Source: Vibrio sp. JC009 (lineage in GTDB: Bacteria; Pseudomonadota; Gammaproteobacteria; Enterobacterales; Vibrionaceae). Taken from it: a DNA stretch of 64,000 nucleotides. The position numbers and the translations under genes are program-made. Shown here in pieces: positions 51,499-60,411 of the stretch. The notes beneath the pieces were generated by a model, which saw only the letters and a list, made by a program, of their open reading frames with translations, was not told the DNA's origin and did not search any database. Position 1 is the first letter of the stretch. Each line of letters begins with the position of its first letter. The stretch is from assembly GCF_029016485.1 (NCBI RefSeq), contig NZ_CP092107.1, positions 1,240,001 through 1,304,000 of the forward strand, written 5' to 3'.

Positions 51499-53088
51499 TT
51501 ATACAGCCAGAGCCTGTTTTACATCATTGGCAATGCTTTCTACCTGCGGGCCATAGATAACCTGCACGTCAACATCTGTTGCCCGTTTCACGCCGGTTGC
51601 ACCTGTAGCCAGCAGCGAGTCATCCTTAATCTTGTTCATATCCAGTACTTTTACGCGCAGACGGGTGAAGCAGTTGTCTACCAGCTGGATGTTTTCTGAG
51701 CCGCCAAGGCCTTCGATAATCTCTTTTGCTTTTTCAGAAGCAGGCATTACGTTTACTGTGACTGTTTGTGATTCATCTTCACGGCCCGGAGTCTTCACAT
51801 TCATCTTCAGGATTACTGTGCGGAATACAAAGTAGTACAGCGGGAAGTAACAAGCGCCAAGCAGAAGCTCGTACCACCATGAAGTCTGAGAGCCACCCAG
51901 TACACCGAATACCAGGAAGTCAATCACACCGCCCTGTACGTTACCGATAATCACGCCGAAGATTTGTGCCAGAGCAAATGACAGACCGGTCATCACAGCG
52001 TGGAACACATAAAGAACCGGAGAAACAAAGATAAAGCTGAACTCAAGAGGCTCTGTAATACCGGTTGTGAATGAAGCCAGCGCACCCGCAAGAACCAGAG
52101 CTTTTACACGTGTTTTGTGTTCCGGGCGTGCACAGTGGTACATCGCCAGTGCTGCACCAGGAAGTGCGAACATCATTACCGGGATCTTGCCCTGAGCCAG
52201 GAAGCGTGATGCTTCGCGAACTGTATCAAGGCTCATTGAAGCTGGATCTGCAAGCCATGTGTTGAAGATGCTAAGTGCACCAACGATGCTTTCACCGTCA
52301 ACGGTCGCTACGCCACCGATAGGAGTAAAGCGTACTGTTTCGTTCAGAATGTGGTGCAGACCGGTTGGGATCAGCAGACGCTCTGTAAATGCAAACAGGA
52401 AGGTACCGAAACTGCCCGCTTCACCGATAAACTGACCAATGCTTGCGATAGCAGAACCGATAGTTGGCCAGATGAACGAGAGGAATACACCTACAAGCGG
52501 TAGCACGATCACCGTGATGATTGGAACAAAGCGGCGACCACCGAAGTAGTTAATCGCAGTTGGCAGCGTGATGGTGTAGAAGCGGTTATGCAGGTATGCA
52601 GTGATCAGACCTGCGATAACACCACCAAGTACACTCATGTGATAAGTAAAGATACCCAGTGTACGGCCGAATTCAGCGGCATACATCATAGCTGCAGTGC
52701 GGTCCATACCCTGACTTACAAGGTAATCGACAGAAGTGGTTGCCGGGGTAAGGCCCTGAGCCAGAAGGCTGTAGTTAACACCAACATGCATGGCAATAAA
52801 GCCAACGATAGCGGCGAATGCAGCCGTTGGCTTTTCGTCTTTCGCCATACCGATAGCAGCAGCAACAGCAAAGAACAGAGGCAGGTTACCAAACAGAGAG
52901 CCAGATACTTTACGGATGAAACCAAGCACTAGCTGAACGATTTCAAGCTGGTTAAAACCCTGGCCTGTGATGTTCGGGTTTTGCAGCGCAGCGGCTAGTC
53001 CGAGGAAAATACCGGCAGCCGCGATAACCGAAATCGGCATCATTAGCGCCTTTCCTAAGTCTTGTAACTTAGAACCAAAATTTTTCAT
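51499..53088 (-). CDS. PTS alpha-glucoside transporter, EIICB
   Basis: This 529-residue membrane protein imports and phosphorylates an alpha-glucoside. An N-terminal IIC domain (about 1-410; LGKALMMPISVIAAAGIFLG, TGLHHILNETVRFTPIGG, GITEPLEFSFIFVSP) is joined to a C-terminal IIB domain with the phosphocysteine C473 in NCFTRLRVKV. No IIA domain is fused, so it must borrow a glucose-type IIA. The ATG at 53088 is chosen because the IIC domain begins there. It heads the operon with the GH4 gene, and a GntR repressor gene is divergent. Confidence 0.93.
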   Translation of the reverse strand: MKNFGSKLQDLGKALMMPISVIAAAGIFLGLAAALQNPNITGQGFNQLEIVQLVLGFIRKVSGSLFGNLPLFFAVAAAIGMAKDEKPTAAFAAIVGFIAMHVGVNYSLLAQGLTPATTSVDYLVSQGMDRTAAMMYAAEFGRTLGIFTYHMSVLGGVIAGLITAYLHNRFYTITLPTAINYFGGRRFVPIITVIVLPLVGVFLSFIWPTIGSAIASIGQFIGEAGSFGTFLFAFTERLLIPTGLHHILNETVRFTPIGGVATVDGESIVGALSIFNTWLADPASMSLDTVREASRFLAQGKIPVMMFALPGAALAMYHCARPEHKTRVKALVLAGALASFTTGITEPLEFSFIFVSPVLYVFHAVMTGLSFALAQIFGVIIGNVQGGVIDFLVFGVLGGSQTSWWYELLLGACYFPLYYFVFRTVILKMNVKTPGREDESQTVTVNVMPASEKAKEIIEGLGGSENIQLVDNCFTRLRVKVLDMNKIKDDSLLATGATGVKRATDVDVQVIYGPQVESIANDVKQALAV

Positions 53089-53164
53089 AACAGAGATACT
53101 CCATGTGCAATTTTGTTTTTTTAAATTGGTGATGTTCTTTATGTGGTGCATTAAATACCCGTTG

Positions 53165-53182
53165 TGTATAGTTGTCTATACA
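53165..53182. promoter_or_regulatory. GntR operator, copy 1 (PTS side)
   Basis: TGTATAGTTGTCTATACA is a perfect 7-4-7 inverted repeat, 77-94 bases upstream of the PTS start. Its GTCTATAC core fits the HutC-subfamily consensus. The 10-mer TAGTTGTCTA (53169-53178) recurs at 53266-53275. Confidence 0.75.
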
Positions 53183-53265
53183 GGTCATTTGGCGATGTGA
53201 TTAATGTCACATTTGGTATTGAGTTTACCTCCAGAAATGTGGGCGCAATGGTGGTCGGCTTCAAT

Positions 53266-53283
53266 TAGTTGTCTAGATGACTA
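53266..53283. promoter_or_regulatory. GntR operator, copy 2 (regulator side)
   Basis: TAGTTGTCTAGATGACTA is a near-palindrome of 18 bases (TAGT-NN-TCTAGA-NN-ACTA) and shares TAGTTGTCTA with copy 1, 97 bases away. It lies 53 bases before the GntR start, so autoregulation is likely. Confidence 0.7.
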
Positions 53284-53335
53284 TATCAGGCTAGTATGAA
53301 TCAGAATCAAGGGCTTTAGGAAAGAGCAGTAAAAT

Positions 53336-54067
53336 ATGATAGACAAACATTCCCCAATTCCAATTTATCTTCAGATAGAGCAGTTGCTTACGGAAAAAAT
53401 TACCAAAGGTGAGCTGCAACCAGGGGATATGTTGCCATCAGAGCCTGAAATGACCGAACTATACGGCGTTTCAAGGATGACTATCCGTAAAGCCGTTGAC
53501 TATCTGGTTCGCCAGGGAGTCGTCGAAAGGCAACGGGGAAGAGGCACATTTGTTGCCCAGCCAAGGGCTGAGTTCAAAATGTCTCTTCCGCTGGATAAGC
53601 ACCTGACATCCAGTGAAGTGGCGGAGTTTATGAATGCCCCTATTCAGAACAAGCTACTTCACCTGTCAAAAGAGAAGGCCGATGAGCAGGTCGCCGAGGC
53701 ACTGAAAGTGGAAGTGGGCACACCGGTCTGGTATATGACCCGTTTGCGCTTGATCCGGGATGTTCCTTTTGTGTATGAAAGCACACATATGCTTTATGAC
53801 CCCTTTGAAGATCTGACAGAAGAAGCGCTGAATGGTTCAAAATACCTCTACGTCTCTGGTCATGGACTCGAGATTATGGGAAGCCAGAAGCAGTTAAGAG
53901 CAGAGCTGCCGAATCAGGAAGTGCGTAATCACCTTGGACTCAGAAGAGATGAGCCGGTATTGAACGCGACTTCAGTGGCTTTCCTGAAAGATAATATTCC
54001 CTTCGAAGTATCAAAGATTTACTACAACCAGGAATACTACACCTTTACCCTGAGCACTGACCGCTAA
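53336..54067 (+). CDS. GntR-family repressor (HutC/TreR subfamily, UTRA domain)
   Basis: This 243-residue regulator has an N-terminal GntR winged helix (IDKHSPIPIYLQIEQLLTEKI, LPSEPEMTELYGVSRMTIRKAVDYLVRQG) and a C-terminal UTRA ligand domain (about 95-240). Its divergent position and the paired operators in the 247-bp gap point to repression of the alpha-glucoside PTS operon, probably relieved by the phosphorylated sugar, as for TreR. Confidence 0.92.
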   Translation: MIDKHSPIPIYLQIEQLLTEKITKGELQPGDMLPSEPEMTELYGVSRMTIRKAVDYLVRQGVVERQRGRGTFVAQPRAEFKMSLPLDKHLTSSEVAEFMNAPIQNKLLHLSKEKADEQVAEALKVEVGTPVWYMTRLRLIRDVPFVYESTHMLYDPFEDLTEEALNGSKYLYVSGHGLEIMGSQKQLRAELPNQEVRNHLGLRRDEPVLNATSVAFLKDNIPFEVSKIYYNQEYYTFTLSTDR

Positions 54068-54073
54068 TACTCT

Positions 54074-54102
54074 CTGGCCCTGATATTCTCTGTCGGGGCC
54101 AG
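54074..54102 (+). terminator. Hairpin after the GntR gene
   Basis: CTGGCCC (54074-54080) pairs with GGGCCAG (54096-54102) over a 15-base loop, seven bases after the stop codon, followed by a pyrimidine-rich but U-poor tail. It is a probable terminator. Confidence 0.6.
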
Positions 54103-54225
54103 CTCTCCCTCTACATGGTCTTTTCCGATTGTTGCATTTTCTGCAATAGTGAATTGGCAATAATAGTGTTTATCTGATGACAGACGTTAAGAGATAATCA
54201 AACCTGTTATAACCTCCTTTATAAA

Positions 54226-55596
54226 ATGCTTCTGGATATCTATATGCTTGTTCTCCCGGCAACGTTAAAGTTAATTTTAAGCCGCACACTGCCTCTGACT
54301 GTAGGCGTGTTTGCGATGATGCTGGTTCAACTGGTTGATACCATTTTTATTGGTCAGCTGGGTGTGGATGAACTGACGGTGCAGGGAATTACGCTACCAT
54401 TTAATACAGTGATTATTGGTTTTCAGGTGGGGATAGGTGTAGCCGCAACCTGTATTATCTCCCGTGAACTGGGCAACCGGAACAAAGAGAAGGCGAATGT
54501 TACTGCGTTTATCTCTGTGGTATTTGGTATCGCGGCAATCGCTGTTATCAGCCTGCTTTTATGGCTGTTTAAGTCGGCTGTTTTCTCGCTGTTTATTTCC
54601 GCGGATACCAGTCCTGAGCATATTACCGGTTTGCAACGCATCTTTGTAAACTACTGGCCTATCTGGCTGGTGAGTGCCATTTCAGGGGCTGCACTTTATC
54701 TTATTTCTGCTGTTTACCGTGCCAATGAGGATACAAAGACACCTGGCTTTATCCTTGTCGCGGCCAGTGTCATTAATCTGATTTTGGATCCGATCCTTAT
54801 TTTTGCTCTGGATTTAGGTATCAATGGTGCTGCGATTGCAACCTGCACGGCGTTTCTGCTTTGTACCGGCTATCTGCTGTTAAAAGCCAGAGGCAAAGAC
54901 TGGTTTAGTGTTGCCCGGTTTTCAGCCGTGCATCAAAGCTATTTTATTCAGTTGCTGAAAATGACGGCGGTGACCACAATCAACCAGATTTTACCTTCGG
55001 TTAGCGCAGTATTAGGCATGTTTCTGATATCCGGCCTTGGCACCGATGCCATTGCATTCTGGAGCCTGATGACCAGAATTGAGACCTTTATTCTGGTGCT
55101 GTCTCTGTCGCTGACCATGTCGATTCCGCCGATTGTCGGGCGGTATCTAGGAGAGGGAAATGTCGGGAAGATTTCTGACTTGCTTAGCACCACAGCAAAA
55201 TTTCTGCTTGGTTTTCACTTTACGATTGCCCTTATCGTTGCATTAGGCTCAGATCAGTTTGTGCCATTGTTGAGTGATGTTCCTGAGTTAAATGCCTGGA
55301 TGGCATTTGCCTTGCTTATCATCCCTTTCAGCTACGGTCCGCTGGGGCTGTGTATGGTGGTGGTTTCAACATTTAATGCATTAGGATTGCCTAAACGCGC
55401 AACGCTCATTTCCTTTATTCGTCTCTTTGTCTTTTATATTCCGGCTATATGGCTGGGTACTCAGGACGGAAGCGTGACAACGACCATTGTTGCAGCAACC
55501 GTCGCCAACCTGCTCGCCGGCCTGAATGCCTGGTGGATGCTGAAGAGGCACCTGGAGCCTGAAGCCCAGCCAAGTGACGGGCTTGTAAAGGCATAG
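54226..55596 (+). CDS. MATE-family multidrug/cation exporter
   Basis: This 456-residue inner-membrane antiporter has twelve predicted helices in two related halves. Family landmarks are DTIFIGQLGVDELTVQGI in the first half and the N-terminal LPLTVGVFAMMLVQLVDT. An alternative start lies at 54244. It ends six bases before the convergent phosphomannomutase gene. The exported substrate cannot be predicted. Confidence 0.9.
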   Translation: MLLDIYMLVLPATLKLILSRTLPLTVGVFAMMLVQLVDTIFIGQLGVDELTVQGITLPFNTVIIGFQVGIGVAATCIISRELGNRNKEKANVTAFISVVFGIAAIAVISLLLWLFKSAVFSLFISADTSPEHITGLQRIFVNYWPIWLVSAISGAALYLISAVYRANEDTKTPGFILVAASVINLILDPILIFALDLGINGAAIATCTAFLLCTGYLLLKARGKDWFSVARFSAVHQSYFIQLLKMTAVTTINQILPSVSAVLGMFLISGLGTDAIAFWSLMTRIETFILVLSLSLTMSIPPIVGRYLGEGNVGKISDLLSTTAKFLLGFHFTIALIVALGSDQFVPLLSDVPELNAWMAFALLIIPFSYGPLGLCMVVVSTFNALGLPKRATLISFIRLFVFYIPAIWLGTQDGSVTTTIVAATVANLLAGLNAWWMLKRHLEPEAQPSDGLVKA

Positions 55597-55602
55597 CAGG
55601 AA

Positions 55603-56967
55603 TCACATCCGCAACAGATTTATTATTTCAGCTGTCTTTTCCTCCACTAAAGCCGGGTCTGCCCGGCTTTCAACATTAAGGCGCACAACCGGTTCTGTGT
55701 TGGAGCTGCGCAGGTTAAAGCGCCAGTTATCAAACTCCATGCTCAGGCCGTCGGTGCGGTCAATGTTTATTGCCTCGCTGGAAAAAGTGGCAAATACTCT
55801 TTTGATTGCGGTTTGTGGCCTTTTCAGTGTTGTATTGATCTCTCCTGAAGAAGGGTAGGCCTGAATACGGTCTTTTATCAAAGCAGAAAGAGGTTGCTGT
55901 TTAAGGCAAACCAGCTCGCTGACCAAGAGCCATGGGATCATGCCGCTGTCACAGTAGGCAAAGTCACGGAAATAGTGGTGCGCACTCATCTCTCCGCCAT
56001 ACACGGCATCTTCACTGCGCATACGTTCCTTGATAAATGCATGACCGGTTTTAGACATTACAGGCGTTCCGCCACGTCCTGCTACGATATCAATGGTATT
56101 CCAGGTAAGACGCGGGTCATGGATTATTTTAGCACCCGGATCTTTTTGCAGAAAAGCGTCAGCCAGCAGCCCTACGATGTAATAGCCTTCAATAAACTGA
56201 CCTTTTTCATCAAACAGAAAACAGCGGTCAAAGTCGCCGTCCCAGGCGATGCCCATATCTGCATTGTGTTTAATCACCGCCTGACTGGTCGCAGCGCGGT
56301 TTTCCGGCAGCAGCGGGTTTGGAATGCCGTTCGGGAAGGTAGGATCCGGATTATGGTGGATCTTGATAAACTCAACCGGGACATTCAGTTGCTCAAATTG
56401 CTTTTCAAGTGCATCAATCACATGACCGGCAGCGCCATTGCCCGCATTGACAACCAGCTTTAACGGGGTAATGTTTTTCGGGCTGATATAACTGAGCAGG
56501 TGTTCTGTATAGCTTTGCAGATTCGATACTTTGCTTAGTGAGCCTTTGACTTCCGTCTGGTTAAACTGATTCTGCTCTGCCAGACGTTTTATTTCATTCA
56601 GCCCGGTATCACCACTTATCGGTTTTGCCTGTTCGCGGACCAGTTTCATACCGTTGTAGTTTATGGGATTATGGCTGGCGGTGATTTCAATACCTCCGCA
56701 AACATCCATCGACTTAGCGGCGTAGTAAATCTCTTCCGTTCCTGTCATACCAATATCGATAACGTTACTGCCGCCATCCATTAAGCCTTTAGCGACAGCC
56801 AGTTTCAGTGCTTCTGAAGTTTCACGGGCATCGCCGCCAACCACCACTGTTTTTGGGGTCAGGTACTGGGCATAAGCCCGGCCAATCCGGTATGCGATGT
56901 CTTCATTCAGTTCTTCTCCGAGTTTTCCCCGGATATCGTAAGCTTTAAAGCAAGTGAGATGATTCAT
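55603..56967 (-). CDS. Phosphomannomutase/phosphoglucomutase
   Basis: This 454-residue cytoplasmic enzyme interconverts hexose 6- and 1-phosphates. It has the phosphoserine loop TASHNP (S98), the magnesium loop DGDFDRC (about 244-250) and the sugar-recognition loop GEMSAHHYF, typical of the AlgC/CpsG group. It follows the GT4 gene on the same strand after a terminator-like hairpin. I infer that it supplies sugar-1-phosphate for a nucleotide-sugar donor used by that enzyme or for polysaccharide synthesis. Confidence 0.92.
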   Translation of the reverse strand: MNHLTCFKAYDIRGKLGEELNEDIAYRIGRAYAQYLTPKTVVVGGDARETSEALKLAVAKGLMDGGSNVIDIGMTGTEEIYYAAKSMDVCGGIEITASHNPINYNGMKLVREQAKPISGDTGLNEIKRLAEQNQFNQTEVKGSLSKVSNLQSYTEHLLSYISPKNITPLKLVVNAGNGAAGHVIDALEKQFEQLNVPVEFIKIHHNPDPTFPNGIPNPLLPENRAATSQAVIKHNADMGIAWDGDFDRCFLFDEKGQFIEGYYIVGLLADAFLQKDPGAKIIHDPRLTWNTIDIVAGRGGTPVMSKTGHAFIKERMRSEDAVYGGEMSAHHYFRDFAYCDSGMIPWLLVSELVCLKQQPLSALIKDRIQAYPSSGEINTTLKRPQTAIKRVFATFSSEAINIDRTDGLSMEFDNWRFNLRSSNTEPVVRLNVESRADPALVEEKTAEIINLLRM

Positions 56968-56984
56968 TTTTATGTCCCGCTAAT

Positions 56985-57008
56985 AAAAAAGGGGGAGTCA
57001 GGCTCCCC
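56985..57008 (-). terminator. Terminator/attenuator between the GT4 and mutase genes
   Basis: GGGGAG (56992-56997) pairs with CTCCCC (57003-57008); on the minus strand this stem is followed by TTTTTT (56985-56990). It lies 30 bases after the GT4 stop and 18 bases before the mutase start, so mutase expression probably depends on read-through or a promoter within the GT4 gene. Confidence 0.8.
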
Positions 57009-57038
57009 AAATGGCTACTACCAATCTGCTTTTTGGCG

Positions 57039-58379
57039 TTAGTCAGTAAAAATAATGGCCAGAAGCTCTTTCAGAGCCTGGTAAGAGAAGTGTGTTTCGC
57101 CAATCTGATAGTTTTGTTCTACTTTGGCTTGTCTCATATCCGCATCCAGAAGGTAGCGGATCGTTTCATCTGCGGCGCGTTTCAGCTGGTCAGCTTCAAT
57201 GGTTGCCAGTCCCTGCTCATCGGTATTGTGGCTGTTGCCAAGGTCGATGATATTGAACTTGTAGTCGGCAATATCCAGGTCATAAACCGGATAGCGGTAC
57301 ACCGCCATAGGAACTTTGGCAACCAGGCCTTCAAGGAACTGATTTCCCCAGCCTTCAAGTAAGCTCGGGTAGGTGATAATGTCTGCATGGCAGTAAACAT
57401 CCCAGAGGGAGTAGACTTTCTGTCCGTTTTTTTCACCGCGGGAATGGCCAACCAGGTCATTAATAAACAGCAGTTTAACCTTGAGCTTACGCGCTTTGCT
57501 TTCCAGCTTTTCCAGATACTCCGGCTCTTCACACATACCGGCGAACATCAGAATCAGCTGGCTCTCTTCGCTGAAGATCTGGCCGTTGTAGAGGGTTTTG
57601 CCCAGAAGCTGCTCTTTTTGTGATGCGATCTGATCGATCAAATCGATGGCAAGCTCTATCCCCTTGCGTGACACAATCCGGGTTGCCTGCAGGAAGATGA
57701 CATCATGCTCTTTGATATCAAAGCGCTCTCTGAGATCACTGTTATATTCATCCTTCTGCCAGTTACTGCAGTGAAAATCGAACACATTAGGAACCACAGT
57801 CGAGTCGATATCGCGACGCTGTTTCAGTTCATTCAGGGCAATCCGGTTGATAACACAGTGAGTGACCAGAGGATGCTTAGGCGGGAACAGAGTGTTAAGC
57901 AGTTCTGAAATGCCTTCAGAAGTCGGATTGGAGTACTTAACCCTCTCCCAGTGAAAGTCGTGGTGATGGCAGATAACTCTGGTTTGTGTCGCTTCCACAG
58001 CTTTCATCAGACCAGACGCGGCCGGAAGGTGATAGCCCAGAGACCAGATATTGTTCGGGACAATGATATCGATATCGTGCTTCTGGATTACGTGAATTAT
58101 TCCATCTGCAATGGCATTTGCACGGGAATCAATGGCTTCCAGCAAAACCGCTTCCGAAGAATAGTCTGAACGTTCGACATAGGCGTTATGAATAAACTCA
58201 TCGTTCAATGGTTCTAAATAGTGAAGTTCAGGGATGAGCTCTGCGTCACAGCTGCCCGAGCTACCCGCAAGGTAGAACACTTTGTGTCCCAGGCTTTCCA
58301 GTGCCCATTTCCATTTATCCATTTCTAAAGAAACACCATCGGTTTCTCCTACCCGGAAGTGTGCCAGCAGAATATTCAT
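57039..58379 (-). CDS. GT4-family retaining glycosyltransferase
   Basis: This 446-residue GT-B enzyme has an N-terminal acceptor domain (ILLAHFRVGETDGVSLEMDKWKWALE, ICHHHDFHWER) and a C-terminal donor domain with ATRIVSRKGIELAID and the EGWGNQFLE motif (E-x7-E) typical of GT4. It is soluble. It is divergent from the glucosylglycerate phosphorylase-type operon, with LacI-type operators in the gap, so it may be part of the same regulon. Synthesis of a glucosylglycerate- or mannosyl-type solute is one possibility; a polysaccharide role is another. Confidence 0.82.
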   Translation of the reverse strand: MNILLAHFRVGETDGVSLEMDKWKWALESLGHKVFYLAGSSGSCDAELIPELHYLEPLNDEFIHNAYVERSDYSSEAVLLEAIDSRANAIADGIIHVIQKHDIDIIVPNNIWSLGYHLPAASGLMKAVEATQTRVICHHHDFHWERVKYSNPTSEGISELLNTLFPPKHPLVTHCVINRIALNELKQRRDIDSTVVPNVFDFHCSNWQKDEYNSDLRERFDIKEHDVIFLQATRIVSRKGIELAIDLIDQIASQKEQLLGKTLYNGQIFSEESQLILMFAGMCEEPEYLEKLESKARKLKVKLLFINDLVGHSRGEKNGQKVYSLWDVYCHADIITYPSLLEGWGNQFLEGLVAKVPMAVYRYPVYDLDIADYKFNIIDLGNSHNTDEQGLATIEADQLKRAADETIRYLLDADMRQAKVEQNYQIGETHFSYQALKELLAIIFTD

Positions 58380-58500
58380 TTTTATCTGTTCCTATGTTAG
58401 TGCCATTCTCTGGTTAGGTAATTTATCCGAAGAATCCTCTGTTATGGGAGAAAAATTGATGATATTTAGCTCAATTAGTGATCATTCTCACGTAAAGTCA

Positions 58501-58510
58501 AAACCGGTTT
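58501..58510. promoter_or_regulatory. LacI-type operator, copy 1
   Basis: AAACCGGTTT is a perfect 10-bp palindrome with the central CG typical of LacI-family sites. It lies in the gap between the divergent GT4 and phosphorylase genes, 134 bases (centre to centre) from copy 2, a spacing that could allow looping. Confidence 0.65.
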
Positions 58511-58632
58511 CGGTGTATTTTGAAAATGCGATCTAGCGCAAGTTATCGCGCCGATTTTCTGAGTTAGACTAAATTTAGATTCAAAAGTGACCAGTTGGTA
58601 TAGACAAGTGTCACTTTATTTTTAAATTGGCT

Positions 58633-58646
58633 CAAAACCGGTTTTG
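58633..58646. promoter_or_regulatory. LacI-type operator, copy 2
   Basis: CAAAACCGGTTTTG is a perfect 14-bp palindrome 33-46 bases before the phosphorylase start codon. E. coli's related ycj cluster is controlled by the LacI-family protein YcjW; no such gene is inside this window. A further inverted pair AAGTGAC/GTCACTT lies at 58585-58616. Confidence 0.75.
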
Positions 58647-58678
58647 GTGGTTTTGGCAATCATAAAGCGGAAACAGAA

Positions 58679-60376
58679 ATGGCTCTGGAACAAACAAGAT
58701 TAGAACGTGTAACAAAGGACCTGCAGCAGACTCTTGCGGGTGTTTATTCACCGGAACAGCTAAGTACCCTTATCCCAAGCCTTATGGAAGTGGTTGCTAA
58801 GCAACCTTCTTATGAGGGCAAAAAGCAGTGGGTTGATCAGAATGACGTTATGCTGATCACCTACGGTGATTCGATTCAGGAGCAAGGCAAGGCGCCGCTT
58901 CAGACTCTGAATGAGTTTCTGAACGACAATGCAAAAGATATTTTATCTGCAGTACACCTGCTGCCGTGCTTCCCGTATACCTCGGATGATGGTTTCTCAG
59001 TGGTTGACTACTGGAAGATCAACCCGGATCTGGGTGACTGGGATAACGTTCAGCAGCTGTCCGGTGACTACAACCTGATGTTTGACGGGGTAATCAACCA
59101 TATTTCTCAGTCCAGTGACTGGTTCCAGGGTTACCTGAAAGGTGAAGAGCAGTACCGTGACTTCTTTACCGAAGCAAATCCGGACCGTGACTACAGTTCA
59201 GTTACCCGTCCCCGTGCTCTGCCATTGTTGACCACCTTTGAAACTGCGCATGGTACTAAGCATATCTGGACAACTTTCAGTGAAGATCAGATTGACCTGA
59301 ACTTCCGTTGCCCTCAGGTGTTCCAGAAGATTGTTGAGCTGCTGCTGTTTTACGCAGAGCAGGGAGCGACATTTATCCGCCTTGATGCCATCGGCTTTAT
59401 GTGGAAAGAGCTGGATACCCCATGTATTCACCAGCCTCAGACTCACGCACTGGTACAGGCGATGCGTGCGGTTCTGGATGCGGTTGCTCCGCATGTCAAA
59501 CTGATCACTGAGACCAACGTCCCTCACAAAGACAACATCAGTTACTTCGGTAACGGCGAGAACGAAGCACACCTTGTGTATCAGTTCCCGCTGCCGCCTC
59601 TGACTCTGCATACCCTGCAGACAGGCAACAGCTCAAAAATCGTAGACTGGATGGATAGCCTTGAGCCACGCACTGAAAAGACCACTTTCTTTAACTTCCT
59701 GGCATCTCATGACGGCATCGGCGTGCGTCCGGTGGAAGGCATTCTGAGCAAAGAACAGGTTGACCATCTGCTTAGCGTGGTTCAGACCAATGGTGGCCGC
59801 GTTTCTTACAAAGATAATGGTGACGGCACTCAGAGCCCTTACGAGCTGAACATTAATTACTTTGATGCGATTCGCAATGCAGACGCGGATGACGAGACTA
59901 ACCTGAACCGCTTTATGGCAGCCCAGTCTATTCTGGTTTCCATGGCCGGTGTTCCGGGTATCTATGTTCATAGCCTGCTTGGCTCTGAGAACGATTTGGA
60001 AGGTCTGGAGAAGCTGGGATACAACCGCGCGATCAACCGTGAAAAATTGCTTCGCAGCAAGGTTGAAGCTGAACTGGCTGACCCTGCGACCCGTCGTTCA
60101 CAGGTTCTGAACCGTTTCAAACAACTGCTGACTATTCGTAAGCAGGAACAGGCATTTGCACCGGGCGCTTCACAGCGTGTGGTGAAATCAGGAGATAAGC
60201 TGATCACTTTCGTTCGAGGCGAAAAAGTAGCTGTGGTGATCAATATCTCTGATCAGGTTGTGGAGCTGGACAGCAGTACTCTGCTGGAAGGTATTCAACG
60301 CGATCTGATTTCTGGTGAGAGCGCTTCTGGCGTGCTGACCGTTCAACCATATCAGGTGATGTGGCTTAGCTTATAA
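58679..60376 (+). CDS. GH13_18 glucosylglycerate phosphorylase-type enzyme (YcjM-like)
   Basis: This 565-residue cytoplasmic phosphorylase belongs to the sucrose phosphorylase family but follows E. coli YcjM rather than true sucrose phosphorylases: VMLITYGDSI, HLLPCFPYTSDDGFSVVDYW, SVTRPRALPLLT, GFMWKELDTPCIH and ITETNVPHKDNISYFG. Catalytic residues are D236 (FIRLDAIGF), E278 (ITETN) and D345 (SHDGIG). YcjM has been assigned as glucosylglycerate phosphorylase, releasing glucose-1-phosphate. The ABC importer genes follow, as in ycjMNOP. Glucosylglycerol or another glucoside as substrate cannot be excluded. Confidence 0.9.
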   Translation: MALEQTRLERVTKDLQQTLAGVYSPEQLSTLIPSLMEVVAKQPSYEGKKQWVDQNDVMLITYGDSIQEQGKAPLQTLNEFLNDNAKDILSAVHLLPCFPYTSDDGFSVVDYWKINPDLGDWDNVQQLSGDYNLMFDGVINHISQSSDWFQGYLKGEEQYRDFFTEANPDRDYSSVTRPRALPLLTTFETAHGTKHIWTTFSEDQIDLNFRCPQVFQKIVELLLFYAEQGATFIRLDAIGFMWKELDTPCIHQPQTHALVQAMRAVLDAVAPHVKLITETNVPHKDNISYFGNGENEAHLVYQFPLPPLTLHTLQTGNSSKIVDWMDSLEPRTEKTTFFNFLASHDGIGVRPVEGILSKEQVDHLLSVVQTNGGRVSYKDNGDGTQSPYELNINYFDAIRNADADDETNLNRFMAAQSILVSMAGVPGIYVHSLLGSENDLEGLEKLGYNRAINREKLLRSKVEAELADPATRRSQVLNRFKQLLTIRKQEQAFAPGASQRVVKSGDKLITFVRGEKVAVVINISDQVVELDSSTLLEGIQRDLISGESASGVLTVQPYQVMWLSL

Positions 60377-60411
60377 TTATACGAATCCTAATCTTATAGG
60401 GATACTTAAAG

